Below, in pieces: positions 46,729 through 57,708 of a DNA stretch of 64,000 nucleotides (position 1 is its first letter; every line of letters starts with the position of its first letter). The notes below the pieces were generated by a model. That model was given only the letters and a program-made list of their open reading frames with translations. It was not told the origin of the DNA and did no database searches. The stretch is taken from assembly GCA_032718565.1 (NCBI GenBank), contig JAVGVS010000476.1:1-64000 (forward strand), given 5' to 3'. Origin of the DNA: Distichodus sexfasciatus (lineage: Eukaryota; Chordata; Actinopteri; Characiformes; Distichodontidae). The translations under genes were made by a program, and so were the position numbers.

Positions 46729-47582
46729 TGTACCATTTAGGAACTCAATCCTAAGGTGAAACAAGCAATCACTTCTACCACTTTGTACTTAATGCTAAAT
46801 TCTCTGCCTCTTCATAACGGAAAAGTGTCATTGTATATTTCATTCATACAGTATAATGTAGGATGTCATTTTTAATGCATATGCATTTTATATTGATTTA
46901 TATTTTTGTTACTTCCACCTCTATGCATCTCTATAAACTAGACTTTTATACTACTATTACTTATTAATGTTTAACTAATATTTTTTTCATTATAATCACC
47001 ACATTTACAAATAACATAAGCTTCTAAATGTTTCTGAATATTGAAACAGTGTTTAAAAATGTGAAAAGTGTGTAAAAACTGAAAATAAAAATGACCAAAA
47101 AAGAGCAGTGTTATTTTTCTCTTTTCCCAATGCCTGGACTACCTGCTAGAGCTATTGAAAACCCTACCGTTAAGCCACCAACTGCCCCAGGTGTGCCATT
47201 TCTTTGTAAAATAAATTCAAGTTCAAGTTATACACTGGCTCTTCCTGTTTTGGGTAACGTGAAATGGGACAAACTGCAAATAAAGAACAATGGATGCATG
47301 AACAGCAAGGCAACCAGGCATCAGGGTTTCAAGGTTTTGTATTCTCTATAACTTGTAATATGTTAATTAGGGTATTAATAGGATACTAAACTGGTTAATT
47401 ATAGGGATTAAAATGTACAGCAGATTCTTTGATTTCCATGCAATGAGAATGCTTTGCATACTTGCCTTATTTGGAGGAGGAGGTGCAGTGCATTACATTT
47501 TGCAAGTTTTATTTGAAAAACCAAAACAGTGAAAAGATGTGCTTTTGGTTACAGCAAAAGTTGTGTGAGTGTGTGCATTTGC

Positions 47583-47660
47583 TGGGGCAGTTGGTGGTGT
47601 AACAGTAGGGTGTTCGCCCTATGATCAGAGGGTTGTAGGTTCGAATCCCCGTGCTGTTTC
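47583..47660 (+). repeat. tRNA-derived SINE head
   Basis: The segment has an A-box-like TGGTGTAACAGTAGGG and a near-perfect pol III B box GGTTCGAATCCCC, in the spacing of a tRNA. It lacks a convincing acceptor-stem pairing, so it is treated as a SINE head rather than a tRNA gene. Confidence 0.5.
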
Positions 47661-48819
47661 ATTCTGCATTCAGTTCTGTCATATGTATTTTCTAACATTC
47701 ATCTTCTTTTCAAAATCCGATCTGAACATATAAGATAAAGAGCCTGATCTGTTTGATTGTATAAGAATCATTTGTAAAAGCCGTCAAAACTGTTATTGAT
47801 TGTCTGGGGTCAGATTTCTAAAAGTTCTGTTGCTTTTGGGAAAGTCTCCATCAAGAACTTTTTATGGCCGACGTTGGGATTTAACCCAAGAACATTCAGT
47901 GTCATTCACCAATATTTTATTAAGTGTTTAAATTTAAGAACTGAAGAAAGCACAGTGACCTAAGGTTTTACACAAACATGCATGCAATAAAATCTGTGTG
48001 AGAATAATCTTCAGCATGTGTCTTCTTCAGAGCAAATCTTAAATTAGAAAACTTGGGGAAGGTCTGACCTTGTTAGGTTTTTTTAAAAATGCGTAAGTGG
48101 GTTTTGAGAAGAAATTTCCCGTTAGAACTGTTTGTGAACCAATGTTTTTCACTCACATTTTTCTCAAGAAAAGGGAGCAGATGATGAAAGCCATGGGATT
48201 TTTATGTGCAACAGCATGTGTCGGGGAAGCTGTGGGGCCCTCTGCCGGAGATTTAGTGATCATTTCAGCTGTGTCTATTTCAGCGGCTTATTTCATATAA
48301 GAAACATTTGTTTACAGTTTCAGTATATACATAAATATATATTAAAAATCACATCAAAATCTGGTGCCTTCCTTATTTTTTCAGTATGCTTTGGAACTAT
48401 ATGGACTAATACATGTATGTTGTTGCCATTTTTGTGGAAACGTGGAATGTGGAAATTTATCGGTAAATTTGTGTGCCACTTTTTATGACGGACATCGACC
48501 TTTAAACCTGAATTCTTAAACCTGTTCGTTCTTCTTTTGTCGAACGAAGTGACGTCTCAAATGACGGTAGATATCAAGGCATTTAAAATCGAAAGTGATT
48601 TTCATTTGTCAGTGCATTTGTGAGAGCAACTTTATGGTAAGCTCATAACCACGAAAAAAAGAAATACTGTTGCGCATGTTTTCGTACTTTGTTCATAAAT
48701 TCAAAAATCCAAGTTTCTTATTTGCTGCTCAGTTTGTCGAAACAATTAATCCAGGTAAGTCTTTTATCTAAATTCCCGAAAGTAAAATAAATGCCTTAGA
48801 ACTGTCGTTGTATTAGATA

Positions 48820-49185
48820 AGATGTGTCAAAATGGACACAAATTGTATCAAATTCTTACACATTATGAATGAGTGTTGGAACAACGTTTCTTATGTTAAT
48901 TTTAACACATTCACTGTGTTAACACTTTTGACACAAAGTGACAAGAAAGGTAACACAAAGATGTGTGAACGTATAATATTAAAACGTGCTCTGTGCTTGG
49001 TTATACATATTGTGTTGAATGCTGTGAACAAATGCACATATTGTGTACATTTTAAAACTACACATGACTATGTGTAAAAGATCTGACTTTTTCCAACACA
49101 ATTGTATTAAACATTAACACAATATGTAAACTAAAGGGCTACACATGATTTGTGTAATCTTTCTACACATTCATTCTAAGAGTGT
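48820..49185. repeat. Probable MITE rich in TGTGTAA/TTAACACA motifs
   Basis: The block is dense in ACACA/TGTGT words on both strands (GTGTTAACACTTTTGACACA, TTACACA, ACACATGATTTGTGTAA) and ends CATTCATTCTAAGAGTGTAC, a terminus common in fish palindromic MITEs. Exact ends were not determined. Confidence 0.4.
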
Positions 49186-50164
49186 ACAATGTTTCTTTAA
49201 AATTAATATTTCATAATCTTTAATCATTTGCATGATACAAGTAATACATACTTTGAATTAAACTGTTTTCTATGCTCATGTGTTTGTTTAATGTTGCTGT
49301 TGATAAAATTGAAATGCCAAAATGATTTGCAACAAACTTTAAGTTTGTATTTCAGAAAGAAATTCCGAACTCACAATTATTCTTATTATTCTCATTATCA
49401 TTTTACGGGGAAGTTTTGTTAGTTTTGCTAGGTTAACAAAAACATAGTTTCTGTTTCTGCTTTATTCTTGTCATTCTGGTTGGGTCACCTTTTACAGTAA
49501 ACACTGCACAGTGTTGAGTCAACAACATGAACAGGATATATCATTTATAATGCAGCATCTGCACTGAAATATACAGGCCATATTAATTTAGTTCCGCATC
49601 TAAATTGAAGTGGTACGGAAAAAATATTTAAAGATCAAATAATTAGCTAATGAATGAATCTAATTACTGAGATAATTCTGATTAGTTAGATCTCTACAAT
49701 CTTCAGTAAACCTTTCTAAATGTTTTCTCTGTTTTTTTCTTTCATTTTGTTTTAGTTTGAAGACCCAGTGACACTGATGCAACAGCATATTAGGCATGTG
49801 GGCTGTCTGTTTAATAACCTTTGTATATAGCTGTATTCAACTCTTCATGAAAATTAATATCATGAAATGAATATTAATGTATTATAAAAACTAGAACAAA
49901 CCTCAAGTCCTGAGATCAACACTAACGAATGGTTTGTGCTTTAAATTAGGGTCATCAAATGTGGCTGAACTCTTTTGCCAAGAAAATCTTTGATCAAATG
50001 TCTAGTCAGAATTCTGCCAGAATCTTATTAGTGGCTAACTGAGATGAAAGTTAATTTAAACAATAATTAATTCTCCTGTATTTATATTGGTTTCTGAAAA
50101 TCTTAAGAAACAACAAACCAACAAAATCCAGTATTAACAAGCAAACGTGGATGTATTTGCAGGG

Positions 50165-50222
50165 ATGACGGTTTTCTGTGCTGCAACAGTAGCTTTCGCT
50201 TTGTTTTTGGAGACCCAGTCAG
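50165..50222 (+). CDS. Gene F exon 1: signal peptide
   Basis: MTVFCAATVAFALFLETQS is a typical hydrophobic leader, 58 nt, ending CAG before GTATGT at phase 1, as in gene A. Confidence 0.72.
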
Positions 50223-53200
50223 GTATGTGTTTACGTCCTGTGAAACTTCTTAATCCATAATATTTGCTTTTGTGCTGATATCTGGGATATCTAACAAATT
50301 ACATTGGCAGAAGCATTTTTAATGTGGTGCAGTGGGTAGCACTATCGGTTCACAGCAAGAAGGTCCTGGGGTCCATGTCCACGTTGGCCGTGGGCCTTTC
50401 TGTGTGGAGTGTTTTCCCTATCTTCGTGAGGGTTTGTGTTCTTTGGGTGCTCTAGTTTCCTACCACAGCCCAAAAGCTATTAATATTAATAATATATTGT
50501 AACATATCTGCTTTTCTTTCGCAGTGCGCTTTCAGGTAGTGGGCCCAGCTGAACCACTTGTTGTCGATGTTGGTTCCGACTTGGTTTTACCCTGTTCCCT
50601 TCAACCAAAAATAAGTGCTGAGGACATGACAGTGGAGTGGCTAAGACCAGATCTGAATGAACTTCAAAGAAATGTGCTGATTTATGGAGGTTTTGAGGAC
50701 AAAGCTGAGCAACAGTTTGAGTCCTACCGAGGGAGGTCAGCTCTGTTTAAAGAAGAGCTGCTGAAAGGCAACGCCTCACTAAAACTCTCAGCAGTACAAC
50801 CGTCTGACGAAGGAGCATACAAGTGTTTAATTACATCAAAAATCTGGTTTGATGACTTCACTGTTTATGTTGAAGTTAAAGGTAAGAGGCATCACAAATT
50901 ACAGTTACAATTGTCAGTGTCTAAAAAATGTGTATGTAACAATAACAACATAAGAGCGGTTCATAGTGTTGTATTCACAATTCATTTAAACATAATACTT
51001 GTGAACCAAATGTTTTATATTTAATGAATTTATTCATTTCTGCTTTAGTATTTTGTTAGCAGGTGGACAATAAGCTCTTTTGATTAATTGCTAAACATTT
51101 TAGCTGCTTTGCATTTCAGAAAACGTGCAGAATGCTGGGAAGATTGCCATCATCTGCATCGGTGTTTTTAGCATTTTGATAATTACATTTGCTGCTTGCT
51201 TATACTGGAAAGGTAATAAAAAGTTTTCCATTAAGTTTCAGAATGTTGTACTTGATGTCCTTCATTAAACATATTAAGAAGCAAACAATATCTGACACTT
51301 TCCTCACTCAGTTGTGATAATTTACATTCACATTTTACTATTTTGTAGTTATTGCATAGGCTCACCTTATGTAGCAAAAGTGTTTACAAAATGAATTTTT
51401 ATATGAGACTGTACCTTTTTATTCAGATAAATTCTGCAAGAAGCACCTCTCTCCTATACAGTGCTCAGTCATAAGCTATATGCACCTTCAGTCAGAAAAT
51501 GTGCGGAAAGAGCTAAACCTGAGCAAATACCACACCTCTGAGGAAGGACTCAGAAGACTCATCCCAGCTGTTAAAAACTGCAAAAAAGCAATGTGAGTGT
51601 CTAAGCTGAATACGATTAAGATAATAATCTACACACATATTACCGTTCATACAAAAATTGTTTTGCACTAATGCCTAGAGAATCATTAGTGTGGTTTGAA
51701 TTCTTCAAGTCACACTGGTAAACACAAGAAACAAAATATAACTGCAAGCAGTGATTACGGGGGCCATGCAGTTTGCAGCTTTATCAGTTTTTGACGAATC
51801 AGAGTGGACAGATGTTGAAAAATGACATGTTTCATCCTTTTATCTAGGGTGCTACGGTTCAAAACTTATTAGGCAAAATGCAAAATAGCTTACTATAGCG
51901 CCACCAACTGGGAGAGTGTGGCAATTTTTTTTTGCCTGAGTAGAGGGTGGGGTGCCACACCTACCTGCCAAATTTCAAAGCTGTAGCCCACCCATAGCCA
52001 GATTTCTATGACACTCAGTGTGTGGCATTGCAGTCCTATGCCAAGCCAACCACATTTATTTGCATATTACAGCCAAATGAAGACCTTAATTAAAAGTATG
52101 CTCAATAATCATTAAAGAAGAATGTCTTGGGATTCAAATGATACCAGATGCATGCAGATTGGATAAAAATCCAGTGTCTAGTTCGCAAGAGATCGTTTTG
52201 CATATTATGCAAATTAGCAAAAAAATCAAATATGGCGGAAATAGATGCGAGGGTCTGTAAAGATTCGTCTTGACCCAAGGAGTAAGGTGGTATAAGACTT
52301 TTGAGAATCGGAGCTACGGTTCAAAAGTTATTAGGCAAAACGCAAAATAGCTTATTAGCGCCACCAACTGGCAGAGTGGTGCAATGTTTTTTTTGCCTGA
52401 GTAGTGGGTGGGGTGTGGACTGTTGGGGTTTGGGCAGAGTGGCGCAATTTTATTTTGCCTGAGTAGAGGGCGGGGTCCCGGACCTACCTGCCAAATTTCA
52501 AAGCTGTAGCCCACCCAGAGCCGGATTTCTGTGACACTCGGTGTGTGGTGTTGCAGTCCTGTGCCAAGCCGACCACACTTATTTGCATATTACAGAAATA
52601 TGAAGACCTAAATTAAAAATGTACTCGATAATAATTAAAGAACAGTGTCTTGGGATTCAAATGATACCAGTTGCATGCAGATTGGACAAAAATCCAGGGA
52701 CTAGTTCGAAAAAGATGCAAATTAGCAAAAAATCAAATATGGCAGAAATAGATGCGAGGGTCTAAAAAATTCGTCTTGACCCAAGGAATAAGATGATATA
52801 AGATTTGTGAGACTCGGAGCTTCGGTTCAAAAGTTATTAGGCAAAATGCAAATTTTTTTGGAAAAACACAAAATAGCTTATTTTGGCGCAATTTTTTTGC
52901 CTGAGTAGTGGGTGATGTACCGGACCTACCTGCTAAATTTCAAAGCTGTAGGTCTTACAGTTTTTACTCCACAACGCGTATTAAGGCAGAAAAAAAAATC
53001 AGCACGATTCCAATAGGGTTCAACGGAGTGTCCTACTGAATGTAATTAAAATGCAATAAAAGAATAGAATACACCTGAGAATAACACTGTTCTTTTCAAA
53101 GGCCTGATGCATTGTTATTGCTAGTATTAGTATTGCTAGTATAAAGGTTGCAGTATTGCTCAGATAACATATTGTTTTGAACTCGATTGTGTGAAATTAA

Positions 53201-56200
53201 ATATATTATTTTAATGGCCTGCTAGAAAATCAAATTTCTTGCATTTGTAGATGCCGAACACATGCAACAAGAAAATGCTTGCTCAATCAAATCCTCTTTC
53301 TTTACTTTCTACACCTGTTTTTTTTTTCAGACTTTCTGACTGTGATTTAACTGAACTTGAAATTGAAGCACTTGCTACAGCTGTACAAGTAGAAAACTCA
53401 TCTTTGAAAAGCCTGGACCTGAGTAATTTAATTTGCAATTAAGGAAACTTTCTGATGGACTGAAAAGTTCACAATGTAAAATAGAAGTGCTCAGGTTAGT
53501 ATTACTAATAATGTTTTTATATTATTATTTAAATGTCTACCTTACCAGTTTTACAGATCCATGCATTAGTACATGTATTAAAACATGTATTAAATCTTTT
53601 GCTTTTACCCTCCATTGGCAGACTTGCTGGTTGTAAGATTGATGAAAAATCCTGTGTTGTTCTACAGTCAGTTCTACAATCAGAAAATTTCCGACTCCGA
53701 GAGCTGGACCTCAGTTACAACAATCTATATGATTCAGGGGTAGCACAGCTCTCTATTGGATTTAAGAGTCCACACTGTAAACTAGAGGTTCTCAGGTAAG
53801 TTTTATTGTAAAAGCACTGTACAATTATTGTGTAGCATATGTTAATCGCGCCGGAAAACATGCAAATGGACAAATTGTGGACAATAGGACAGAGAGCAGT
53901 AGCTGATTAGTATAATATTTTGTATATTATAATATATTATGAAATTATAATGTGACTCTCTTTGTGGTCATACAAAATAATTTGGTGGCACTTCTCTTCC
54001 AAAACCAAAATAAGAGCGTTGTCACTGATCCCCCCGGCCATTCCTTCAGCCGGCCACCAGGGTCCGCCAATATTGAGTGTTAAGTTATGAGTGTCCATGT
54101 GTTAGTCCAGTTCCCCTTTCTCTTTTCATTCATTGTAAACGGGGAACAACCCTGCAGGCACCAACTCTACACAGGGCACACACTCACACATTCACACCTT
54201 ATGGGGGCCAATTTAGACTCTCCAATTAACCTATATTGCATGCCTTTGGAATGCGGGGGAAACCGGAGCATCCGTAGGAAACCCACACAAACACAGGGAG
54301 AGAATGCAGACTCCACACAGAAAACTCCCAAGGCTGACCCGGGGCTCGAACCCAGGACCGTCTCGCTGTGAGGCGACCGCGCTAACCACTGCACCACCCC
54401 CCCATTCATGATTGCTCCATTTTGATTGATTCTGACCCCGTTACTCTCGTCTGTCCACAGTCAAATTTAATTCCTGTCAGGTACATATTTTCTTTGGTTA
54501 AGTTGGTAAAAGAGAAGATTTGATTTGTTTGGTCTTTGTAATTTGGGAAAGAAACCGTTTTGCAAATGTGCTATCAATCTTGGTGACGTGCCAGCAGGGG
54601 TGGCTAAGATTCTATGTTGGTATGTCGTAAAATAAAGGTTCATTTACCTCAAGCACACAAGAGCTAGCATATTTATGTGCATACATATCACAGAGATAAT
54701 CATAGCCTGCATTAATTGCATTTAAGTTTTATCAACATAATTTGGGTCAAATTAACCTAAAGTACTAACCTTTTAAAACAACCCTACATTTTAATTCCAC
54801 TTCGCAGGCTAGCCGGTTGTAAACTCAAGGCAGAGTCATGGACATCCATTAAACACATACTATTATATCAACGGGAAACAGCAAATCTTTCCTTGAGAGA
54901 GCTAGACCTCAGTAACAATGACCTAAGTGGAGACGAGTTGCTGTTTAATGAACTGGAGATTTCACAGCTGGAAACAATCAGGTAAGATTTTCTCTTTGGT
55001 TTTCCAGCCAAAGTTAGGATTTTGTGGGGTTTTGCAAAAATATGGATATGGTTAAGGCAAGATAAAATGACAACAAATGAGGATGTATGTGCATGTACAG
55101 TATATAATAATTACGTACAGTATTAGTTTCTTGGTATAAAAAAACCCTAGTGATGTCATAGTTGCAAGGTAGCCATTTTAATCATTGACACCAGTGTGTT
55201 GTCATCCATTAACATTTATTTTGTAGGTTGGTGGGAGGGATGTGATGAAAACACACACAAAGAAAGATTGTTTTACAGTTTTATTTACGGCAATAAAACG
55301 TATTCTAGAGCTTTCATTACCATTTTCATGATTTTAATTGGGTAACCTAGTGTTTGATAGTGTGTTTGAAACTGATGGATTTGACTTGTTTTATTCAATT
55401 ATATTCTTATAGTATAATTAGCTTGTATACAATCTCCATATATGTGTGCATCTATTTTCAGGGAGCCTCTTACATTTGCTACTCTATTCCCCAGTTGTCC
55501 CTGGTCCCAAACCTAACCAGTCCCATGCCCTTATATCCTGTCCCCGCAAATTCATATATTACCAGGTGCAGCTTTGCTTCTTAACCTTTCCAACAGGCAT
55601 CCTTGACCCCCCGGAGAGGTAGATAAAAAGGTACAGTCTTGGGTGCGAGGTAGACAGAGTTTGGACACAGAGAGAGAAACACTGACCGGTCGAATGACCA
55701 TCTTGTAAGAATATCGTTACTGTTTTCTGTAAATAAAGCTTTTAAAACTTAAAGAGCTCTCCACCTCATCACTGGTTCTTTATTCTCAAACCTGAGAATC
55801 CAACAAAACCATTAGTTTATTTGGACCTGTTGCACCACAACATTTCTCTCCAACTTGCAGGGCTCCTGTACATACTGACAGTCGGTATTAGCTTGCAAAG
55901 CATTGAAAAACTCATTAGCTTTTTATTTAAATTACATCAATTTTGTATTTGCAGTTTTGCTGGCTGCAACCTTGGTAAAAACATCTGTGAGAAACTGTCA
56001 TCAGCTCTGCAATCAGCAAAGTCTCCCCTGCGAAGGCTGGACCTTAGTAAAAATGATCTCAAAGATTCTGGAGTGGGGCTGCTCTGTGATGGACTGGGGA
56101 ATCCGCACTGTAAACTGGAAGCACTTGGGCAAGATCTTCCTCTTAATGCCCTCATTTAGCACTCACCCAATTTGCTAATTGATATTTCTAAACTATTTGC

Positions 56201-57708
56201 TTTTCCTTTCTTCAGGTTGTCGGGTTGTTTAGTCACAAAGAAAGGATGTAGTTCTCTCGCTTCAGCCTTAAGTTCTAACCCCTCATACCTAAAAGAACTG
56301 GATCTCACCTACAATTACCCTGAAGACAAAGGAAAGAAGCTGCTCTCTGCTAAACTGAAGGATCCACAATGCAAACTGCACATACTCAGGTGACAAACAT
56401 TTGATATTAAATGTCACACAGAGCCAGGTATCACTGTAAGCTGGTATCAGGGCTCCAAACAAAAGGAAAAAACCCCAAAATATTTAGGAGCCAAATGTTT
56501 TTTTGGGGGGAGCCATAACCTCCATCGCATACCAAATGTGAAATAAATAAACAATACTTACTTGTTTTGTTTATTTGTTTCTTTGTTCTACATCACTCTA
56601 CCTTTTCTTTCTCCTATCTGAGCTATTTAACCCTGCCTAATATTGTCTACTGCACTCTTATAGAGAACAACAAAATAATAAGTGACACATAAATGTGAAC
56701 AATATTATTATTTATTTATTATTAATTATATCTTTATGTAGTAAAAAAGTGGGGGAACTGTAGATTAACTGTAGACATTCTATGACTTACTGTTGTGAAG
56801 AAAAATAAGGTTAGTGCCATAGGCGACTGGAATGAAAAATAAAAAATATAGTCTGGAGCTCCGTATTAATATGCAATTTGTTGAAAAGAGCTTATTTTTC
56901 TATTTTTGCCTCATAAACTAATTTTCGGTAAGGCAATAACACTAACGATTCACACTTTAAGTGTGCTACAATACACCTTAAATTTCCTTAAAATGACTTT
57001 TTGTATTGCAATAACTGCATTGTATGTGTTTCTACTTAAGGTTGGAAAACGCGGGGTCAGTCATGATCAGATCTGGACTAAGAAAATGTAAGTTCAGTGT
57101 AAACATACACACATGCATACACACACACACACAAACTTGTCTCTTTTAATCCATGTTCTTGTATTGCAGATGCCTGTGAGCTAACGTTGGACACAAACAC
57201 AGCAAATGCACATCTCTGTCTGTCTGAAGGCAACAGAAAGGTGACGCGTGTTTTTGAGCAGCAGTCTTATCCTAATCATGTAGACAGATTTGACGGGTGC
57301 AAACAGGTGATGTGTAAAGAAAGTCTGTCTGGACGCTGCTACTGGGAGGTTGAGTGTAGTGGCCTGGCTTTTGTAGCCGTGACATATGGAAGAATTCAAA
57401 GAAAAAAACGCAGTAACAACTACTGGTTTGGGCGTAATAAAACCTCCTGGTGTCTGTATAACCGTGATAACTTATACTTTGCTTATCACAATAACAATCA
57501 AACTGTCATACCTTCCCCTGCTTTAAGTTCCAAAAGAGTAGGGGTGTATCTGGATTATCCTGCAGGTACACTGTCCTTTTATAGCGTCTCCTCTGACACA
57601 CACTCACTGATGCACTTACACACATTCCAGTCCACATTTACTGAGCCCCTCTATGCTGGGTTCTGGGTTGGTATGGACTCCTCAGTGACTCTATGTGACA
57701 TAGAATGA
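50165..57708 (+). CDS. Gene F: second Ig-TM-LRR-PRY/SPRY hybrid receptor, one LRR exon frameshifted
   Basis: Proposed exons: 50165-50222, 50525-50881, 51120-51212, 51427-51592, 53331-53494 (damaged), 53622-53795, 54808-54981, 55955-56128, 56216-56389, 57041-57087, 57170-57708. Order: signal peptide, one V-set, transmembrane helix, HD2 tail, LRRs, linker, PRY-SPRY. Exon lengths 58, 357, 166 and 47 equal those of gene A. The first LRR exon is 164 nt instead of 174 and runs into TAA. Leaving it out restores one frame of 1956 nt, or 651 residues. Including it would give an Ig-TM protein of about 260 residues. It is either a functional gene that skips this exon, a source of two isoforms, or a young pseudogene. 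Confidence 0.68.
50525..50881 (+). CDS. Gene F exon 2: Ig V-set domain
   Basis: A 357-nt phase 1-1 exon. FQVVGPAEPLVVDVGSDLVL is followed by PCSLQP, VEWLRPD, YRGRSALFKEEL, the GNASLKL sequon and SDEGAYKCLI. Both disulfide cysteines and the core Trp are present. It is closest to V-set 1 of gene A in this window. Confidence 0.9.
51120..51212 (+). CDS. Gene F exon 3: transmembrane helix
   Basis: A 93-nt phase 1-1 exon with GKIAIICIGVFSILIITFAA followed by CLYWK. One apolar helix with a basic/aromatic cytoplasmic edge predicts a type I protein. Confidence 0.8.
51427..51592 (+). CDS. Gene F exon 4: orphan NLR HD2 tail
   Basis: 166 nt, entered at phase 1 and left at phase 2. LSPIQCSVISYMHLQSENV to EEGLRRLIPAVKNCKKAM matches the end of the NACHT exon in genes B, D and E (for example RLLPAVKNCIKV in E) and exon 5 of gene A. 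Confidence 0.82.
51850..52960. repeat. Three-unit tandem repeat of about 0.5 kb
   Basis: The phrase CGGTTCAAAAGTTATTAGGC (first unit with CTTATT) begins units at about 51856, 52318 and 52823. Each unit then has GCGCCACCAACTGG or a remnant, TTTTTTTGCCTGAGTAG, CTACCTGCCAAATTTCAAAG and, in the first two, GTCTTGGGATTCAAATGATA. It lies in the intron between the HD2 tail and the LRR exons of gene F. Confidence 0.82.
53331..56389 (+). CDS. Gene F LRR exons (five, first damaged)
   Basis: 53331-53494 (164 nt) reads LSDCDLTELEIEALATAV to SLDLSNLICN then stop; a 10-nt loss removed part of the NNDLQDSGV block. 53622-53795, 54808-54981, 55955-56128 and 56216-56389 are 174 nt each and open. The fourth ends TTGG before GCAAGA, an apparent GC donor. 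The third is divergent. The last is the pre-SPRY type LSGCLVTKKGCSSLASAL. Confidence 0.78.
54006..54402. repeat. Interspersed repeat with CACACAAACACAGGGAGA block
   Basis: GGAAACCCACACAAACACAG, GACTCCACACAGAAA, GGGGCTCGAACCCAGGACC and CGCTAACCACTGCACCACC form a common fish interspersed repeat. Related pieces are at 39350-39530 and, in the opposite sense, 50330-50480 and 3220-3260. It lies in an intron of gene F. Confidence 0.65.
57170..57708 (+). CDS. Gene F PRY-SPRY (B30.2) exon
   Basis: Starts YACELTLDTNTANAHLCLSE, with NHVDRFDGCKQVMCKESL, GRCYWEVECSG, WFGRNKTSWCLYN, VGVYLDYPAGTLSFYSVSS and TEPLYAGFWVG, with stop TGA. It is preceded by linker exon 57041-57087 (LENAGSVMIRSGLRKY). It is complete. 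Confidence 0.92.

Larger units (their letters stand above)
46729..50164. other. Spacer between genes E and F
   Basis: No gene seen. It contains a tRNA-derived SINE head at about 47583-47660 and a probable MITE at about 48820-49185. The remainder is AT-rich sequence without a recognisable feature. Confidence 0.55.

Noticed and set aside
47583..47660. A tRNA gene
   Set aside because: A- and B-box-like sequences are present but no convincing acceptor stem or cloverleaf, so a SINE head is more likely.
51850..52960. CRISPR-like or regulatory array
   Set aside because: The units are about 500 bp with long, diverged repeats in vertebrate intron sequence, so it is a tandem duplication.
55239..55802. 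Solo long terminal repeat
   Set aside because: It has an AATAAA signal and TG...CA-like limits, but no target duplication and no second copy in the window, so it was not annotated.
57170..57708. PRY-SPRY exons read as fish venom (stonustoxin-like) subunits
   Set aside because: Such toxins share only this domain. All PRY-SPRY exons here are joined through the 47-nt linker to LRR exons of receptor genes.
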